DNA from: Bacteroidales bacterium | Lineage (GTDB): Bacteria; Bacteroidota; Bacteroidia; Bacteroidales; UBA932 | Assembly: GCA_015060325.1 (NCBI GenBank) | Contig: SUYQ01000015.1 | Span: 1-60,567, forward strand | Direction of reading: 5' to 3' | DNA length: 60,567 nucleotides | Shown here: positions 16,912-26,914 of the stretch, piece after piece | Position numbering within the stretch: position 1 is the first letter of the stretch | How the letters are laid out: the number at the start of each line of letters is the position of its first letter | The notes under the pieces: generated by a model | The model's database searches: none | What the model saw: the letters and a program-made list of their open reading frames with translations, nothing else | Told to the model about the DNA's origin: nothing | Position numbers and translations under genes: made by a program

Positions 16912-18234
16912 ATGAGATTTTTTGACAGGGAACAGGAGTTTGAAAAACTTAGGGAAATTGAGGAGCTTTCTCATGAAGTGGCCCAATTCACGATCATCAC
17001 AGGAAGACGTCGCATCGGTAAGACCGAGATGGTCAAGAAGTTTTACGAGGACAGGCCTATGCTGTACTTCTTTGTCGCTCGTAAGGCGGAAGCCGATCTG
17101 TGCGAAATATTCGTGGATGAGGTCCGCTCAAAACTCGGCGTACCGATTCTAGGCAATGCGACCTCCTTTGCAGCGATATTCAAGCTTATCATGGAATTGT
17201 CTCAGACTCAGCATATCAGCCTTTTCATTGACGAGTTCCAGGACTTCTATAGAGTGAACCCTTCCATCTATTCCGATATGCAGAACATATGGGACAGCTA
17301 TAAGAATACGGCACACATCAACCTGATCGTGGCCGGATCCGTGAACACTCTGATGAACAAGATATTCAAGGACAAGAAGCAGCCGCTTTTCGGAAGGCAG
17401 ACCGCGACAATGAACGTCCGCCCCTTCAGGCCTTCTGTCCTCAAGGAGATCATGTCAGAATACTGTCCTGACTACAAGAAGTCCGACCTGTTGGCTCTTT
17501 ATACCCTGACAGGCGGCGTAGCGAAGTATGTCGAGCTGTTTATCGACAGGAAGAAGTTCACCCAGAAGAAAATGATGGATATGTTCTTTGAGCGGGACTC
17601 CTATTTTCTGCTCGAGGGAAAGAACATGCTTGTCGACGAATTCGGCAAGGATTATGGCATCTACTTCTCGATTCTGACGCTTATAGCACAGGGCAAGAAC
17701 ACACGCTCTGAACTTGAGAATGCTCTCAATATAAAAGAGCTGTCGGGATACCTTAAGAATCTCAGTGAAGAGTATGGCTTGGTCAGCAAGATGCAGCCAG
17801 TCTATGAGAAGTCAAGCAACAAGAATGTACATTATGCTATCAACGACCAGTTCCTGAAATTCTGGTTCCGATTCATATACAAATACATGCACATCATCGA
17901 GGCCGGCGGAAATGACAAGTTGAGAGCTATAGCCGAGCGTGACTTTCCGACAGTGAGCGGCAAATCGCTTGAAAGCTACTTTGGCGAGGTTCTGAAAGAG
18001 TCAGGAAACTACACTCGCCTTGGCTATTGGCACGACAGAAAAGGCGAAAACGAGATCGATATCATCGCTGAGGACGAGCTGGAAAGCAGGATTGAATTCA
18101 TCGAAGTAAAACGACAGTCGAAGAACCTCGACGAAGAGGTCCTGAAGGACAAATCCGAGCAGTTCTTCAAAGCTGTCGGAGCCTTCAAGGGATACGATAT
18201 TGTATACAGAGGGTTATCCACAGAAGACATGTAG
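16912..18234 (+). CDS. AAA ATPase with C-terminal DUF234-like nuclease-fold domain
   Basis: A 440-residue member of the archaeal-type ATPase family. Walker A is GRRRIGKT (31-38) and Walker B is L-F-I-D-E-F-Q-D. A winged-helix middle region follows, then a DUF234-type C-terminus with a PD-(D/E)XK-like pattern (N-E-I-D-I-I then I-E-V-K-R-Q). The family is common in Bacteroidetes and archaea, often as mobile or paralogous genes; no biochemical role is firmly established. The start is MRFFDREQEF, the usual beginning of this family; a frame nine codons longer is possible. It stands alone with its own promoter. The degenerate ATPase at 51572-52720 has a similar overall plan. Confidence 0.88.
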   Translation: MRFFDREQEFEKLREIEELSHEVAQFTIITGRRRIGKTEMVKKFYEDRPMLYFFVARKAEADLCEIFVDEVRSKLGVPILGNATSFAAIFKLIMELSQTQHISLFIDEFQDFYRVNPSIYSDMQNIWDSYKNTAHINLIVAGSVNTLMNKIFKDKKQPLFGRQTATMNVRPFRPSVLKEIMSEYCPDYKKSDLLALYTLTGGVAKYVELFIDRKKFTQKKMMDMFFERDSYFLLEGKNMLVDEFGKDYGIYFSILTLIAQGKNTRSELENALNIKELSGYLKNLSEEYGLVSKMQPVYEKSSNKNVHYAINDQFLKFWFRFIYKYMHIIEAGGNDKLRAIAERDFPTVSGKSLESYFGEVLKESGNYTRLGYWHDRKGENEIDIIAEDELESRIEFIEVKRQSKNLDEEVLKDKSEQFFKAVGAFKGYDIVYRGLSTEDM

Positions 18235-18290
18235 TTTGTGAATATCAACATAGTGCTCCTAACATAAATAATGGGAACGATATACATGTT

Positions 18291-20282
18291 TTAACATATC
18301 TGTTGCAATTTCTGCAATGCCTCGTCACCTAGGGCGGACTTGACACGGATATGATCCTGGACCGAACGGACGAACGGATCTGATTCGAAGAGGGAGCCAC
18401 GCACATTCATGAAATCCTGCTCACGCTCCTGCTGGTCGCCGTCGGCACCGAAACTTGTCATGAAGCTGAGCGAAAACTCCTTTCGTGCATCTTCATATAT
18501 CATCCTGTCCAAAGCAACTACAGATTCCTTCCATCTGACTACCAGAGATCTGAGATCTTCGACAGATGCTTCTGAAAGTGAAATTCCATAATATGATCCG
18601 ATGACCCCATAGGCCCACTTCCATTCATATTCATAATATTCATCATGGATATCATGGAAAAGTTTGCCCAACATATCCACATCAACGATATTCCCGCACT
18701 CGATCGACCCGATCAGATCAGCTACTGCCGCCTTTGGCGCCAGCATTCCTGATATGTCCACCCAATCGCCTTCTCCATACTCTGCACGCGGTCTCAATGC
18801 ATCACGAAGCTGATCCAGAGAATTAAACTCAGAAGACATAAGTCTGGTGATCAAAGAGTTGCCGAGGAACTTGTCTATAGCCATCCCATAGAGACGGATA
18901 CCGTTGTTAAGCGAAGACCTGCGGATCTGTCCGCTCTGGAAAGAATAGGTATCCGAGTTCTCTCCCGACACCTGCTTGAGGTCCTTCAACAAAGCCTGTC
19001 CACGAAGCATCTTCTGGATAGTGTACGGGCTCAGGAGATTGTAATTTATGCAGTCCAGCCTGAGCGGATCGCGACGAGCATCACGCATAGGCCACTTCTT
19101 GGCATCACGGATGGTTCCGACACTCTTGAGGTTGGCTCCAGGGACTATATAAGAGGTGCTCTGCTGTTCTATCAGATATGAAAACGGAAGATCCGATGTG
19201 TCCTGATGGCTGACATGTCTTCCCATAACGAGCGAGAAGGCTCCGACCTTGGCTGGCCACAGGATATACGAATCCGACGCTGTCTTCGCTCCCCTTTCCA
19301 TGATTCCCTGATGGATAGGGCCGAGCTTGTACATATGATTGCTCTGGTTCGATCCCGAACCGGCGTTCATGAAGGAGAACATACCGGCAATAAGAAGCGT
19401 GGACTTATGATGCGTCACGGTGAACGGACCGGCAAAAAGAGCACATGCTTCACCGTTTTCTCCCTGACAGTTGCCGAAGAACAACGAGTCCGTTGCCGAA
19501 TAATTATGTCCCAGACGACAGGCCTGACCGACGAAGCAACGTGAAAAGGTAACCCCATCCTCAATGCTTGAACCGCTTGATATGATGAAATCATCACCGA
19601 TGACTCCGACACCGATATGCACAGGAGCATCCGCATTACTGTTGATGCTGCCGTTCTTCAGCCTTGCCGCTCCCTCAATCTCGCAGCAGTCACCTACCTT
19701 CACATTCTTGATATAACCTGCATCCGCAATCGTGACGTTGGAGCCGATCTTTCCGACGGAAGATGTCACGGAAAGCACATAGGCGTCTATCATCTTCTTG
19801 AGTTGCTCGATAAGCATCGGACGATGACGATAGAGTGCCATCATATATGCCGTCTGTGCAGACAGGCCGTCATAGATCCTGACCTCACGGCCACCGGTCT
19901 CATTCAGTACAGCCACATCGACTCCATTTCCGAAACTGCTGGCACAATCCGTCAAGATGATGTCAACGTTCTCTATAAAGGTATCATCGCCTATCTCATA
20001 ATTGGCAATATAGTTCTTCACATTCTCAATACAGCAATTGTCTCCCAACGAAACATTATGAAGGGTCGTATGATAAAGCCCAGAATGTTTCCTCATTCCC
20101 CCGGCAAGTTCGAACTCTTTTTCAAAGACTCCTATACGGATATCACCAGAGAAACGTGTATATCTGACATAATCCGGCACAAACCCCTCTGCAACCTCAA
20201 TCCTGCTCCAATCTGCCGCAGTGCACATCTGCTCCTTGAGAGATGTGATTTCTGAATCAGTAAGTTTTCTAAATGTCTTCAT
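18291..20282 (-). CDS. DUF4954 family protein with left-handed beta-helix
   Basis: A 663-residue cytoplasmic-looking protein. Residues 60-330 carry hexapeptide-like repeats (NVSLGDNCCIENVKNYIAN, KVGDCCEIEGAARLKNG) of the kind that form left-handed beta-helices in acyl- and nucleotidyl-transferases. Conserved stretches such as AGPFTVTHHKSTLLIAG and WPAKVGAFSLVMGRH are typical of DUF4954. A sugar-nucleotide or acyl transfer role is possible by fold only. It is last in the rlmN/patatin/recX run and overlaps recX by 14 bases. Confidence 0.85.
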   Translation of the reverse strand: MKTFRKLTDSEITSLKEQMCTAADWSRIEVAEGFVPDYVRYTRFSGDIRIGVFEKEFELAGGMRKHSGLYHTTLHNVSLGDNCCIENVKNYIANYEIGDDTFIENVDIILTDCASSFGNGVDVAVLNETGGREVRIYDGLSAQTAYMMALYRHRPMLIEQLKKMIDAYVLSVTSSVGKIGSNVTIADAGYIKNVKVGDCCEIEGAARLKNGSINSNADAPVHIGVGVIGDDFIISSGSSIEDGVTFSRCFVGQACRLGHNYSATDSLFFGNCQGENGEACALFAGPFTVTHHKSTLLIAGMFSFMNAGSGSNQSNHMYKLGPIHQGIMERGAKTASDSYILWPAKVGAFSLVMGRHVSHQDTSDLPFSYLIEQQSTSYIVPGANLKSVGTIRDAKKWPMRDARRDPLRLDCINYNLLSPYTIQKMLRGQALLKDLKQVSGENSDTYSFQSGQIRRSSLNNGIRLYGMAIDKFLGNSLITRLMSSEFNSLDQLRDALRPRAEYGEGDWVDISGMLAPKAAVADLIGSIECGNIVDVDMLGKLFHDIHDEYYEYEWKWAYGVIGSYYGISLSEASVEDLRSLVVRWKESVVALDRMIYEDARKEFSLSFMTSFGADGDQQEREQDFMNVRGSLFESDPFVRSVQDHIRVKSALGDEALQKLQQIC

Positions 20283-20745
20283 CTTTTCTGCTCGTCAACT
20301 GTTCGACGATTCCTGAGATCTCCTCATATCCGTATCCTCTTCCAAGAGCGAACCTCAGCATCTTGAGACGGCACTGCGGATCATCCTTGAGTGATCTGTA
20401 TTTGTTTTCCATAAGTTTTTCCAGTCTGGAAGCTGCCCTAGCCCCATCTATCTCCTCTAAAGCACTATCTATATTTTGACGCGAAATGCCTTTGGCAGCA
20501 AGCATATACCTGATCTTGACCTCTCCCCAGCCCTGGATAGAGGATTTATCCCTCGCAAAAGCTGAGGCAAACCGCAGGTCATCTACATATTTCTCCTCCA
20601 CAAGTACGTCAACCACTCTGGATGCCGCATCCGCATTTCCGTCAAGTGCCTTCAACGCCTTCTTACGTATGTCGGCAATACAGTACTCGCGACGCGAGCA
20701 CTGCCCCCTGAGCCTGTCTGTCAATTTCAATATCTCCTCTTCCAT
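20269..20745 (-). CDS. recX: Regulatory protein RecX
   Basis: A 158-residue modulator that binds RecA filaments and limits their activity. It shows three-helix repeats typical of RecX (CSRREYCIADIRKKAL, YVDDLRFASAFARDK, GEVKIRYMLAAKGI). recA lies about 3.7 kb away on the opposite strand rather than next to it. The stop of the patatin gene is 3 bases before its start and its end overlaps DUF4954, so it is part of the operon. Confidence 0.9.
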   Translation of the reverse strand: MEEEILKLTDRLRGQCSRREYCIADIRKKALKALDGNADAASRVVDVLVEEKYVDDLRFASAFARDKSSIQGWGEVKIRYMLAAKGISRQNIDSALEEIDGARAASRLEKLMENKYRSLKDDPQCRLKMLRFALGRGYGYEEISGIVEQLTSRKDEDI

Positions 20746-20748
20746 ATA

Positions 20749-23127
20749 TCAGAAGTTAAAGCCGGCACTTAGATAAAATCCTACCTTGTTCGTGAGGTTG
20801 GACCAATGTATATTTGCTGTCAATGGACCGAACACAGTATCGAAAGAGTATTCCGCTCCGGCTCCGAAATAGCCCAATCCCTTGACATAACCACTGAAAT
20901 AATCGCAGTCTCGAGCATAGTTTATGATACCGGTAAGATAGTGATTCTTAGCCAGTCTGAATCTGAAATCCGTCCTGTACAAGGTAAGTATGTTCTTCAT
21001 TGCAGACAGATGGTTTGCTCCGATGAAAGGCATCTGCTGATCTACATATCTGCCTGGCAATGACCCTCCTACAGCATTGAAATATGCTACCGGTATATCA
21101 CTGCCGAACAGGAATCGGAAATTGAACGACGGGATAAATGTAAACACATCACCGGAATATGCGACAACCTTGGCGTCAGCCTGCACGATATGGAAATTGT
21201 TTATCTTATGCGGGAATCCTGCAAAAACCCAAGAATAGGACAAGCCCGCATCCACACCTCTTGTTGGGAAATACCCGTCATCAAATGTGTAGGTCTCTCC
21301 TTCTGCGAATATGGACACATAATCATTGGTTGACTGACTGAGGTCATAATCTCCTATAATCTGTGAGGACTTGAGGTTACGTATAGATATCACATCGTTT
21401 CTAATACCGCTCCTTATGTCCATATGCTTCCATTTCATATTCGACAGAAAGACCTCCTGCTGGCTATGGAACAAGTTGAGGCTCAATCTGTTCTGTCCGA
21501 AGTTAAGCAGCCCGAGGTCTGTCCATCGTGCAGAAACAGACGCATTGACCGTAGGGATCTTCGGCATGTCATATGACCATTTGAGCGAAACGCGAGGATT
21601 GGCACTGATCTTTCCGGTAAGATCAAATGTATGACCACTGAGTTTATGAGCATTATATCCTATATTCAGGAGAACTGAAACTATCTCTTCCGTATCTGCC
21701 CTTACTCCAAGTCCGAACTGATGGATAGGTCCTTTCCTGCAATTCAGCACAAGATCGAACGGCTCATCATCTCCCCGAAGTTCATATGTGACGTAATCAT
21801 AAGCCTGGGTACCATATATCTGCGCCACGATATGATCCAGATCAGCCAGACTTACCTTCTGACCATATTTCAGTTTCAGTCTGTCCTTGAGCAGGGCCTT
21901 CTCTTTAGGAAGGACACCGATTACATTGAATTCTCCGATAACAATGGAATCCTTTGACATCCCCAATGCCGGGGGCTTGGGAAGAGAATGATACTTTCCC
22001 TTGGTACGAGCCGCGATATCGCGCAGAAGAGAATCCTGCGCCTGAGCAGCCTGATAGCCTCTGTCCATTATGATTTCAGCATTGGCAGCACCGTAGCTCA
22101 GCATATTGAATTCCTTGAGATCAGGCTTGATCTTGACATCCGGGATATTGACGTTCCGCTCAAAAGCATCACGGCCCAGCATGTCAACTCCTTGACTTAT
22201 TATGTCTCCGATATTGTTCACCTCCACATAAGTGCGCCGATGATGGGACAGATCCACACCTATTATTATATCAGCCCCCATCTGACGTGCAATGGAAGTG
22301 GGGTAATTGTCACGCAGACCGCCATCCACAAGCACCATTCCATCCACCCTGACAGGTGCGAATACTCCCGGTATGGACATGGTCGACCGCATGGCGTCGT
22401 TTATCTTTCCGCTATGCCATACCTTGGCCTTTCCTGACACCATATCAGCAGCGACACATACATAAGGGACAGGGAGATCCTTGAAATCCATGGAATCCTG
22501 ATAGCCGATAGTAAGGGAACTTATAAGGTTGCTGACATTCTGACCATAGATATATCCTGAAGGAAGGCTTCCGAGAATGTTTTTCTTGAACATCTCACCT
22601 GCATCCTCATTGTCCGCTCCGATGTGAAGCACATCATGTTTATGAAGAGAGCTGTATCGGTTTTCGTCGGCAACCTTCATCTCGAAGTATTCCTTTTCAT
22701 AATAAAAAGGTATGGATATCAGATACTTCTCTCTATATCTTGCATCTGAATATGAGTAATAGTTTCTGGACAGCCTGTCACTGAATATCCACCCCCAGTC
22801 AATGCTTCTGACCAACGCCTCCATCTGGTCATAAGTATATCCGAGCGAATACAGTCCGCCGATAAGACCACCCATGCTGGTTCCGACAACCAGGTCCACG
22901 GGTATGCCCAATGAATCGAGATATTCTATCACCCCGACATGGGCAAGTCCTTTTGCACCACCTCCACTGAGCACCAACGCCACAGTGGGACGGGATTTAC
23001 GGATATTGTCCATCCGCGCACGCATCTCCTTCACGGCAAGAGAGTCCGCTACCGGATCCACTCCCCTTGCCGCAACGCTGACTGACATCGTCAGAATCAG
23101 AATCACATATGTAAGAAATCTCTTCAA
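20749..23127 (-). CDS. Patatin-like phospholipase fused to an outer-membrane barrel (PlpD type)
   Basis: A 792-residue exported protein. After the signal peptide comes a patatin domain with the oxyanion motif GGGAKG (55-60), nucleophile Ser84 in GTSMG and an Asp in VDGGLRDNYP. A POTRA-like region follows (KALLKDRLKLKYGQKVS), then a C-terminal beta-barrel ending in F-Y-L-S-A-G-F-N-F. This is the plan of type Vd autotransporters such as PlpD, in which the barrel delivers the lipase to or through the outer membrane. The start codon is TTG, directly after the rlmN TAG; the next Met would destroy the signal peptide. It is probably translated by coupling to rlmN. Confidence 0.9.
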   Translation of the reverse strand: MKRFLTYVILILTMSVSVAARGVDPVADSLAVKEMRARMDNIRKSRPTVALVLSGGGAKGLAHVGVIEYLDSLGIPVDLVVGTSMGGLIGGLYSLGYTYDQMEALVRSIDWGWIFSDRLSRNYYSYSDARYREKYLISIPFYYEKEYFEMKVADENRYSSLHKHDVLHIGADNEDAGEMFKKNILGSLPSGYIYGQNVSNLISSLTIGYQDSMDFKDLPVPYVCVAADMVSGKAKVWHSGKINDAMRSTMSIPGVFAPVRVDGMVLVDGGLRDNYPTSIARQMGADIIIGVDLSHHRRTYVEVNNIGDIISQGVDMLGRDAFERNVNIPDVKIKPDLKEFNMLSYGAANAEIIMDRGYQAAQAQDSLLRDIAARTKGKYHSLPKPPALGMSKDSIVIGEFNVIGVLPKEKALLKDRLKLKYGQKVSLADLDHIVAQIYGTQAYDYVTYELRGDDEPFDLVLNCRKGPIHQFGLGVRADTEEIVSVLLNIGYNAHKLSGHTFDLTGKISANPRVSLKWSYDMPKIPTVNASVSARWTDLGLLNFGQNRLSLNLFHSQQEVFLSNMKWKHMDIRSGIRNDVISIRNLKSSQIIGDYDLSQSTNDYVSIFAEGETYTFDDGYFPTRGVDAGLSYSWVFAGFPHKINNFHIVQADAKVVAYSGDVFTFIPSFNFRFLFGSDIPVAYFNAVGGSLPGRYVDQQMPFIGANHLSAMKNILTLYRTDFRFRLAKNHYLTGIINYARDCDYFSGYVKGLGYFGAGAEYSFDTVFGPLTANIHWSNLTNKVGFYLSAGFNF

Positions 23128-24195
23128 CTACTTATTATCATGTTGTCCTGCCAGCATACCGCATGCCGCAAGAATATCTTCTCCACGCGATGCTCTGACA
23201 GTGGTTGTAATGCCCAGATTATTCAGACGAGACTTGAAGTTTTCGATGATCACATCGGGAGATGTCTCATACGGGAAGTCCGGTATCTTATGGAACCGTA
23301 TAAGGTTCATCCTGCATTCCAGCCCTTTCAACATCCTGAAAAGAGCATCCGCATGCGCCTTTGTATCATTGAACCCGGCGAACATCGTATATTCAAAGCT
23401 TACTCGCCTCTGGCCGGTAAAGTCATATTGCTTTATCAGATCTATTACTTCCTGTATAGGCCATGCACCCTGCACCGGCATTACACTCAGGCGTTCGGGG
23501 CCGAACGGATTATGCAAAGACACTGCCAGATGGCACTTGCACTCGTCAAGATATCGCTTAAGATTCGGAAGAACACCGATGGTAGACAAGGTGATTCGCT
23601 TCGGGCTCCAGCCGAATCCCCAGTCAGCAGTAAGTATCTCAATGGCTCTCATGACATTGTCGTAATTGTCAAGAGGTTCTCCCATTCCCATGAAGACGGC
23701 ATTTGTCAGCCTGTCTGACTCATCTATGGCAATGAACTGGGATATGATATCCGCTGCCGACATATGACCATGAAATCCCTGCCTTCCAGTCATGCAGAAC
23801 TTGCAGCCCATACGGCATCCGGCCTGCGAAGACACACAGAGTGTTGCTCTGTCATCATCAGGAATCATCACAGCCTCCACCGCACTTTTCTCCAGTTCCT
23901 CCTCGGACACATGGACATTCAATCCCCTTTTATGCGCACATGCAACCGGGAACAGGTACTTCTTTGTCCCATCGGACGAAATCTGAAGACCGGCATATGG
24001 AATGACGCCGACCTCATACTTTTCAGCCAACCTTGCCCTTGCTACCTTGGACAGATTTGTCATCTCATCGATCGAACGCACCTTCTTTACATACAGCCAC
24101 TGGGCAATCTGCCTGGCCGTAAAGGAAGGAAGCCCTTCCTCTGCAACAAGTTTCTTGAGATCATCCAGATTCTTTCCGAGAAGCTTTATCTTCAT
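23128..24195 (-). CDS. rlmN: 23S rRNA (adenine-2503-C2)-methyltransferase RlmN
   Basis: A radical-SAM enzyme of 355 residues methylating A2503 of 23S rRNA and A37 of some tRNAs. The [4Fe-4S] motif C-R-M-G-C-K-F-C is present, together with GMGEPLDNYDNV, the SAM-binding ITLSTIGVLPNL and the second catalytic Cys near the C-terminus (AACGMLAGQ). It is the first gene of the operon leading to DUF4954, with a -7 box just upstream. Confidence 0.95.
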   Translation of the reverse strand: MKIKLLGKNLDDLKKLVAEEGLPSFTARQIAQWLYVKKVRSIDEMTNLSKVARARLAEKYEVGVIPYAGLQISSDGTKKYLFPVACAHKRGLNVHVSEEELEKSAVEAVMIPDDDRATLCVSSQAGCRMGCKFCMTGRQGFHGHMSAADIISQFIAIDESDRLTNAVFMGMGEPLDNYDNVMRAIEILTADWGFGWSPKRITLSTIGVLPNLKRYLDECKCHLAVSLHNPFGPERLSVMPVQGAWPIQEVIDLIKQYDFTGQRRVSFEYTMFAGFNDTKAHADALFRMLKGLECRMNLIRFHKIPDFPYETSPDVIIENFKSRLNNLGITTTVRASRGEDILAACGMLAGQHDNK

Positions 24196-24214
24196 AACAT
24201 CTGTTTTACCGGTA

Positions 24215-24222
24215 CAAAAATA
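24215..24222 (-). promoter_or_regulatory. -7 box of the rlmN operon
   Basis: TATTTTTG on the minus strand, 19 bases before the rlmN ATG. Confidence 0.5.
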
Positions 24223-24296
24223 CTAATTTTAAGATTTCTCGGTCCGCTTTATCTGCTCTAAATGACATATAAGACAAAAATAATTTACATGTGCTG

Positions 24297-24325
24297 TTGT
24301 TTGGCACAAAGTACGTATAATTTTG
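24297..24325 (+). promoter_or_regulatory. recA promoter with overlapping TTGT-n5-ACAA palindrome
   Basis: TTG (24297-24299) and TAATTTTG (24318-24325) form a promoter with 18-base spacing. The palindrome TTGT-TTGGC-ACAA (24297-24309) covers the -33 end, where a repressor would block access. It could be a LexA-type SOS operator, but the LexA site of this group is not known to me. Confidence 0.55.
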
Positions 24326-24421
24326 CAGACGAAAAGTTGGAGAAGTTCCAGTTTTTTGATTATTTTTGCTTTGTTGTTGGAAAAGTTCCTTCAACGTAAA
24401 CATTTTAATATTTAAACATTT

Positions 24422-25450
24422 ATGGCTAAAGAAGAAGTACAGGACGGTACCGGCATCAATGCTGCGAAACTCAAGGCATTGCAGGCGACGATTGACAAGA
24501 TTGAGAAAGACTACGGCAAAGGTACGATCATGAAGCTGGGAGATCAGCCAAAATGGGAAGTTTCGGTCATTCCGAGCGGTTCCATTGCGTTGGACGCAGC
24601 ACTCGGCATCGGAGGTTATCCTCGCGGCAGAGTCATCGAGATCTATGGTCCGGAATCCAGCGGTAAGACCACCCTCGCCATCCACGCAATCGCGCAGGCG
24701 CAGAAACAGGGCGGAATTGCAGCTATCATCGATGCAGAGCATGCATTTGACAGGACTTATGCAAAGAACCTCGGAGTAGACCTTGACACTCTGCTCATAT
24801 CTCAGCCTGACAACGGCGAACAGGCGCTGGAGATTGCAGACAACCTGATTCGCTCAGGCGCTATCGACATCATCGTGATCGACTCTGTTGCAGCACTTAC
24901 TCCAAAGGCTGAGATCGAAGGAGAAATGGGAGATTCGAAGATGGGACTTCAGGCAAGGCTCATGAGTCAGGCATTAAGAAAGCTCACAGCGAACATCAGC
25001 AAGACCAACACATGCTGCATCTTCATCAACCAGCTCCGTGACAAGATCGGAGTGATGTTCGGAAACCCTGAAACAACTACCGGAGGAAACGCACTCAAGT
25101 TCTACGCATCAGTACGAGTAGATGTACGCAGAACAACCCAGATCAAGGATGGTGACGAGGCTCTCGGAAACCGCACAAAGGTGAAGATAGTCAAGAACAA
25201 GATGGCACCTCCATTCAAGAAAGCTGAATTCGACATCGTATATGGCGAAGGCATCTCAAAAGTAGGAGAAGTCATTGACCTAGGTGTCGAATACGACATC
25301 ATCAAGAAGAGCGGGTCATGGTTCAGCTATGGAGAAAGCAAACTGGCACAGGGCCGTGAAGCGGTAAAGCAGTTGCTTACAGACAATGTAGAACTTTGTG
25401 AGGAGATCGAGGGCAAGATCCGCGAGGCACTCAAAAACGCACAAGACTGA
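24422..25450 (+). CDS. recA: Recombinase RecA
   Basis: A 342-residue DNA strand-exchange ATPase and SOS co-protease. Walker A is GPESSGKTT. The catalytic Glu region, Walker B ([12 protein letters not shown]), loop L1 ([20 protein letters not shown]) and loop L2 ([20 protein letters not shown]) are intact. Length is normal. The stop TGA overlaps the ATG of the next gene by one base. Confidence 0.98.
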   Translation: MAKEEVQDGTGINAAKLKALQATIDKIEKDYGKGTIMKLGDQPKWEVSVIPSGSIALDAALGIGGYPRGRVIEIYGPESSGKTTLAIHAIAQAQKQGGIAAIIDAEHAFDRTYAKNLGVDLDTLLISQPDNGEQALEIADNLIRSGAIDIIVIDSVAALTPKAEIEGEMGDSKMGLQARLMSQALRKLTANISKTNTCCIFINQLRDKIGVMFGNPETTTGGNALKFYASVRVDVRRTTQIKDGDEALGNRTKVKIVKNKMAPPFKKAEFDIVYGEGISKVGEVIDLGVEYDIIKKSGSWFSYGESKLAQGREAVKQLLTDNVELCEEIEGKIREALKNAQD

Positions 25451-25836
25451 TGAAAAGAATCATGACAATCATCTCAGCAGGTATCATAGCCCTGCTGAGC
25501 TTCACTTCATGTGACATAGAATGGCAGGATGATTCCGGCATAGGAGAAGCATATCTGGAATGCTATTATGCAGGAGGACTACCGGCAGCATCCGCAAAGC
25601 AGACATATGAGTTGCTTGACTACCGTCATTTATCTGACAGGGACATTGAGGACATCTTCTATGAACTGTCGGAAATGGTTCGTCCTGGTTTCTCCAGCGC
25701 CATACTTGAAATTGACATATATGACAATTTCGACAATTACAAAAAGACGAGGGTATTCGACTTCTGGTGGGAAGTTACCGATATAATTACAGGAGACGGT
25801 TACTACGCCTGGGATGAGGTCGAAGTAGAGAGATAA
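25450..25836 (+). CDS. Small lipoprotein coupled to recA
   Basis: A 128-residue protein with a signal peptide and lipobox F-T-S-C near residue 24, then an acidic, aromatic-rich mature part (DIEWQDDSG, FDFWWEVTD). It begins in a TGATG overlap with recA, so it is translated from the recA message. No family is recognised. The pairing with recA may be only positional. Confidence 0.8.
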   Translation: MKRIMTIISAGIIALLSFTSCDIEWQDDSGIGEAYLECYYAGGLPAASAKQTYELLDYRHLSDRDIEDIFYELSEMVRPGFSSAILEIDIYDNFDNYKKTRVFDFWWEVTDIITGDGYYAWDEVEVER

Positions 25837-25858
25837 AGTCACGGTTTTCCGTGACTTT
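25835..25858. terminator. Bidirectional terminator between the recA unit and the HHH gene
   Basis: AAAGTCACGG pairs with CCGTGACTTT across a TTTT loop, with T-rich sequence beyond. It serves the plus-strand recA/lipoprotein unit and the minus-strand gene ending at 25860. Confidence 0.8.
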
Positions 25859-25859
25859 T

Positions 25860-26768
25860 TTATTTTACACAACGTGACAGACGCAGAGCATCTGCCTCAG
25901 ACAGAATCCCGGCGTCACGAAGTTTGTCAACCTTCCATTGCTCTTCGGGATTATGCTCCCTGAACAAGACAATGGCTTTAGCTGTCTCTTCGTTCCGGAT
26001 ATAAGGATGCTGTCGAAGGGAGTCTGCCGGCAAGGTCCAAAGCGGGAAAAAACGCGGTGACTTCACACAGACCAGATCTTTCAGGGCATCGAACTTTTCC
26101 TGGTCAAACCTGTAGATATCCATAAGCTGTTCTATACAGGAATAGCCTCCCAGAGTCTCCCGATGCTCTATGATCTTGCTTGCAAACCAGCCGCCTATCC
26201 CCGGAAGATCATCAAACGCTGCTGAATCTGCAAGATTAAGGTCTACCAACGGTATGTCAATGTAAGGTTCGAGGCGTCTGTAGGTCTCGTCAGACACGAC
26301 ATAAGACTTGGAAAAGTCCTGCTTCCTCCGGAACACTCCCCCTTTCTGACGATAAGCGTCTATTGATTCAGCCTGCTTACGGGAAAATCCCAGCCGGCAC
26401 AGATCTTCGACAGAGACAGTATTGGGATCAAACCTGAACGGCTTCTGCTCCGGATAAGGCAGGTTCTGACGCACTGCCTCCGCCCGAGGCGAGTGAGAGG
26501 CATTATGTCTCTTGGTCGAAACGATAGTTTCACTTTTCCCTGATGTTTCATCAGGCAACGATGCTACAGCCTTCGGCTCATCTGCAAAAGCAACTGCCTC
26601 CTTGATGACATATACAGTATCGGGGCTATCCCTGTTGGCTGCTATACGCATCACTGCAGCACGATGGATGAAAAGTGCAGTCTGGTATCCGACGATGAGA
26701 AACACCAGCGCGATGACTCCTAATATGAAGGAGCGGGACAATGACCTGTTTGATTGACTTTGTTTCAT
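25860..26768 (-). CDS. Membrane-anchored helix-hairpin-helix protein (ComEA-like)
   Basis: A 302-residue protein with one N-terminal membrane segment (about 14-32), a polar linker, then repeated helix-hairpin-helix DNA-binding units (LCRLGFSRKQAESI, DLPGIGGWFASKIIEHRE). ComEA-type proteins bind incoming DNA in the periplasm, but in Bacteroidetes such proteins occur without proven competence. A perfect palindrome ends just before its start codon. Confidence 0.8.
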   Translation of the reverse strand: MKQSQSNRSLSRSFILGVIALVFLIVGYQTALFIHRAAVMRIAANRDSPDTVYVIKEAVAFADEPKAVASLPDETSGKSETIVSTKRHNASHSPRAEAVRQNLPYPEQKPFRFDPNTVSVEDLCRLGFSRKQAESIDAYRQKGGVFRRKQDFSKSYVVSDETYRRLEPYIDIPLVDLNLADSAAFDDLPGIGGWFASKIIEHRETLGGYSCIEQLMDIYRFDQEKFDALKDLVCVKSPRFFPLWTLPADSLRQHPYIRNEETAKAIVLFREHNPEEQWKVDKLRDAGILSEADALRLSRCVK

Positions 26769-26772
26769 AAAA

Positions 26773-26802
26773 TACGGGCATCTGAAATTTCAGACACCCG
26801 TA
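26773..26802 (-). terminator. Perfect palindrome between rsmI and the HHH gene
   Basis: TACGGG, two bases, TCTGAAATTTCAGA, two bases, CCCGTA is a symmetric 30-base hairpin. On the minus strand it is followed by TTTT and then the HHH ATG four bases on. It may end the rsmI transcript or hide the HHH start. Confidence 0.6.
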
Positions 26803-26914
26803 ACATTCATCCTCATATACAAAGATACATCTTTAACGGGAGATGCTTCAAAAAATCGTCATTTCACCTGCAGATTTTTCTTTTTCTTTAAATTTTTTCT
26901 TTTTCTTTAACAGA

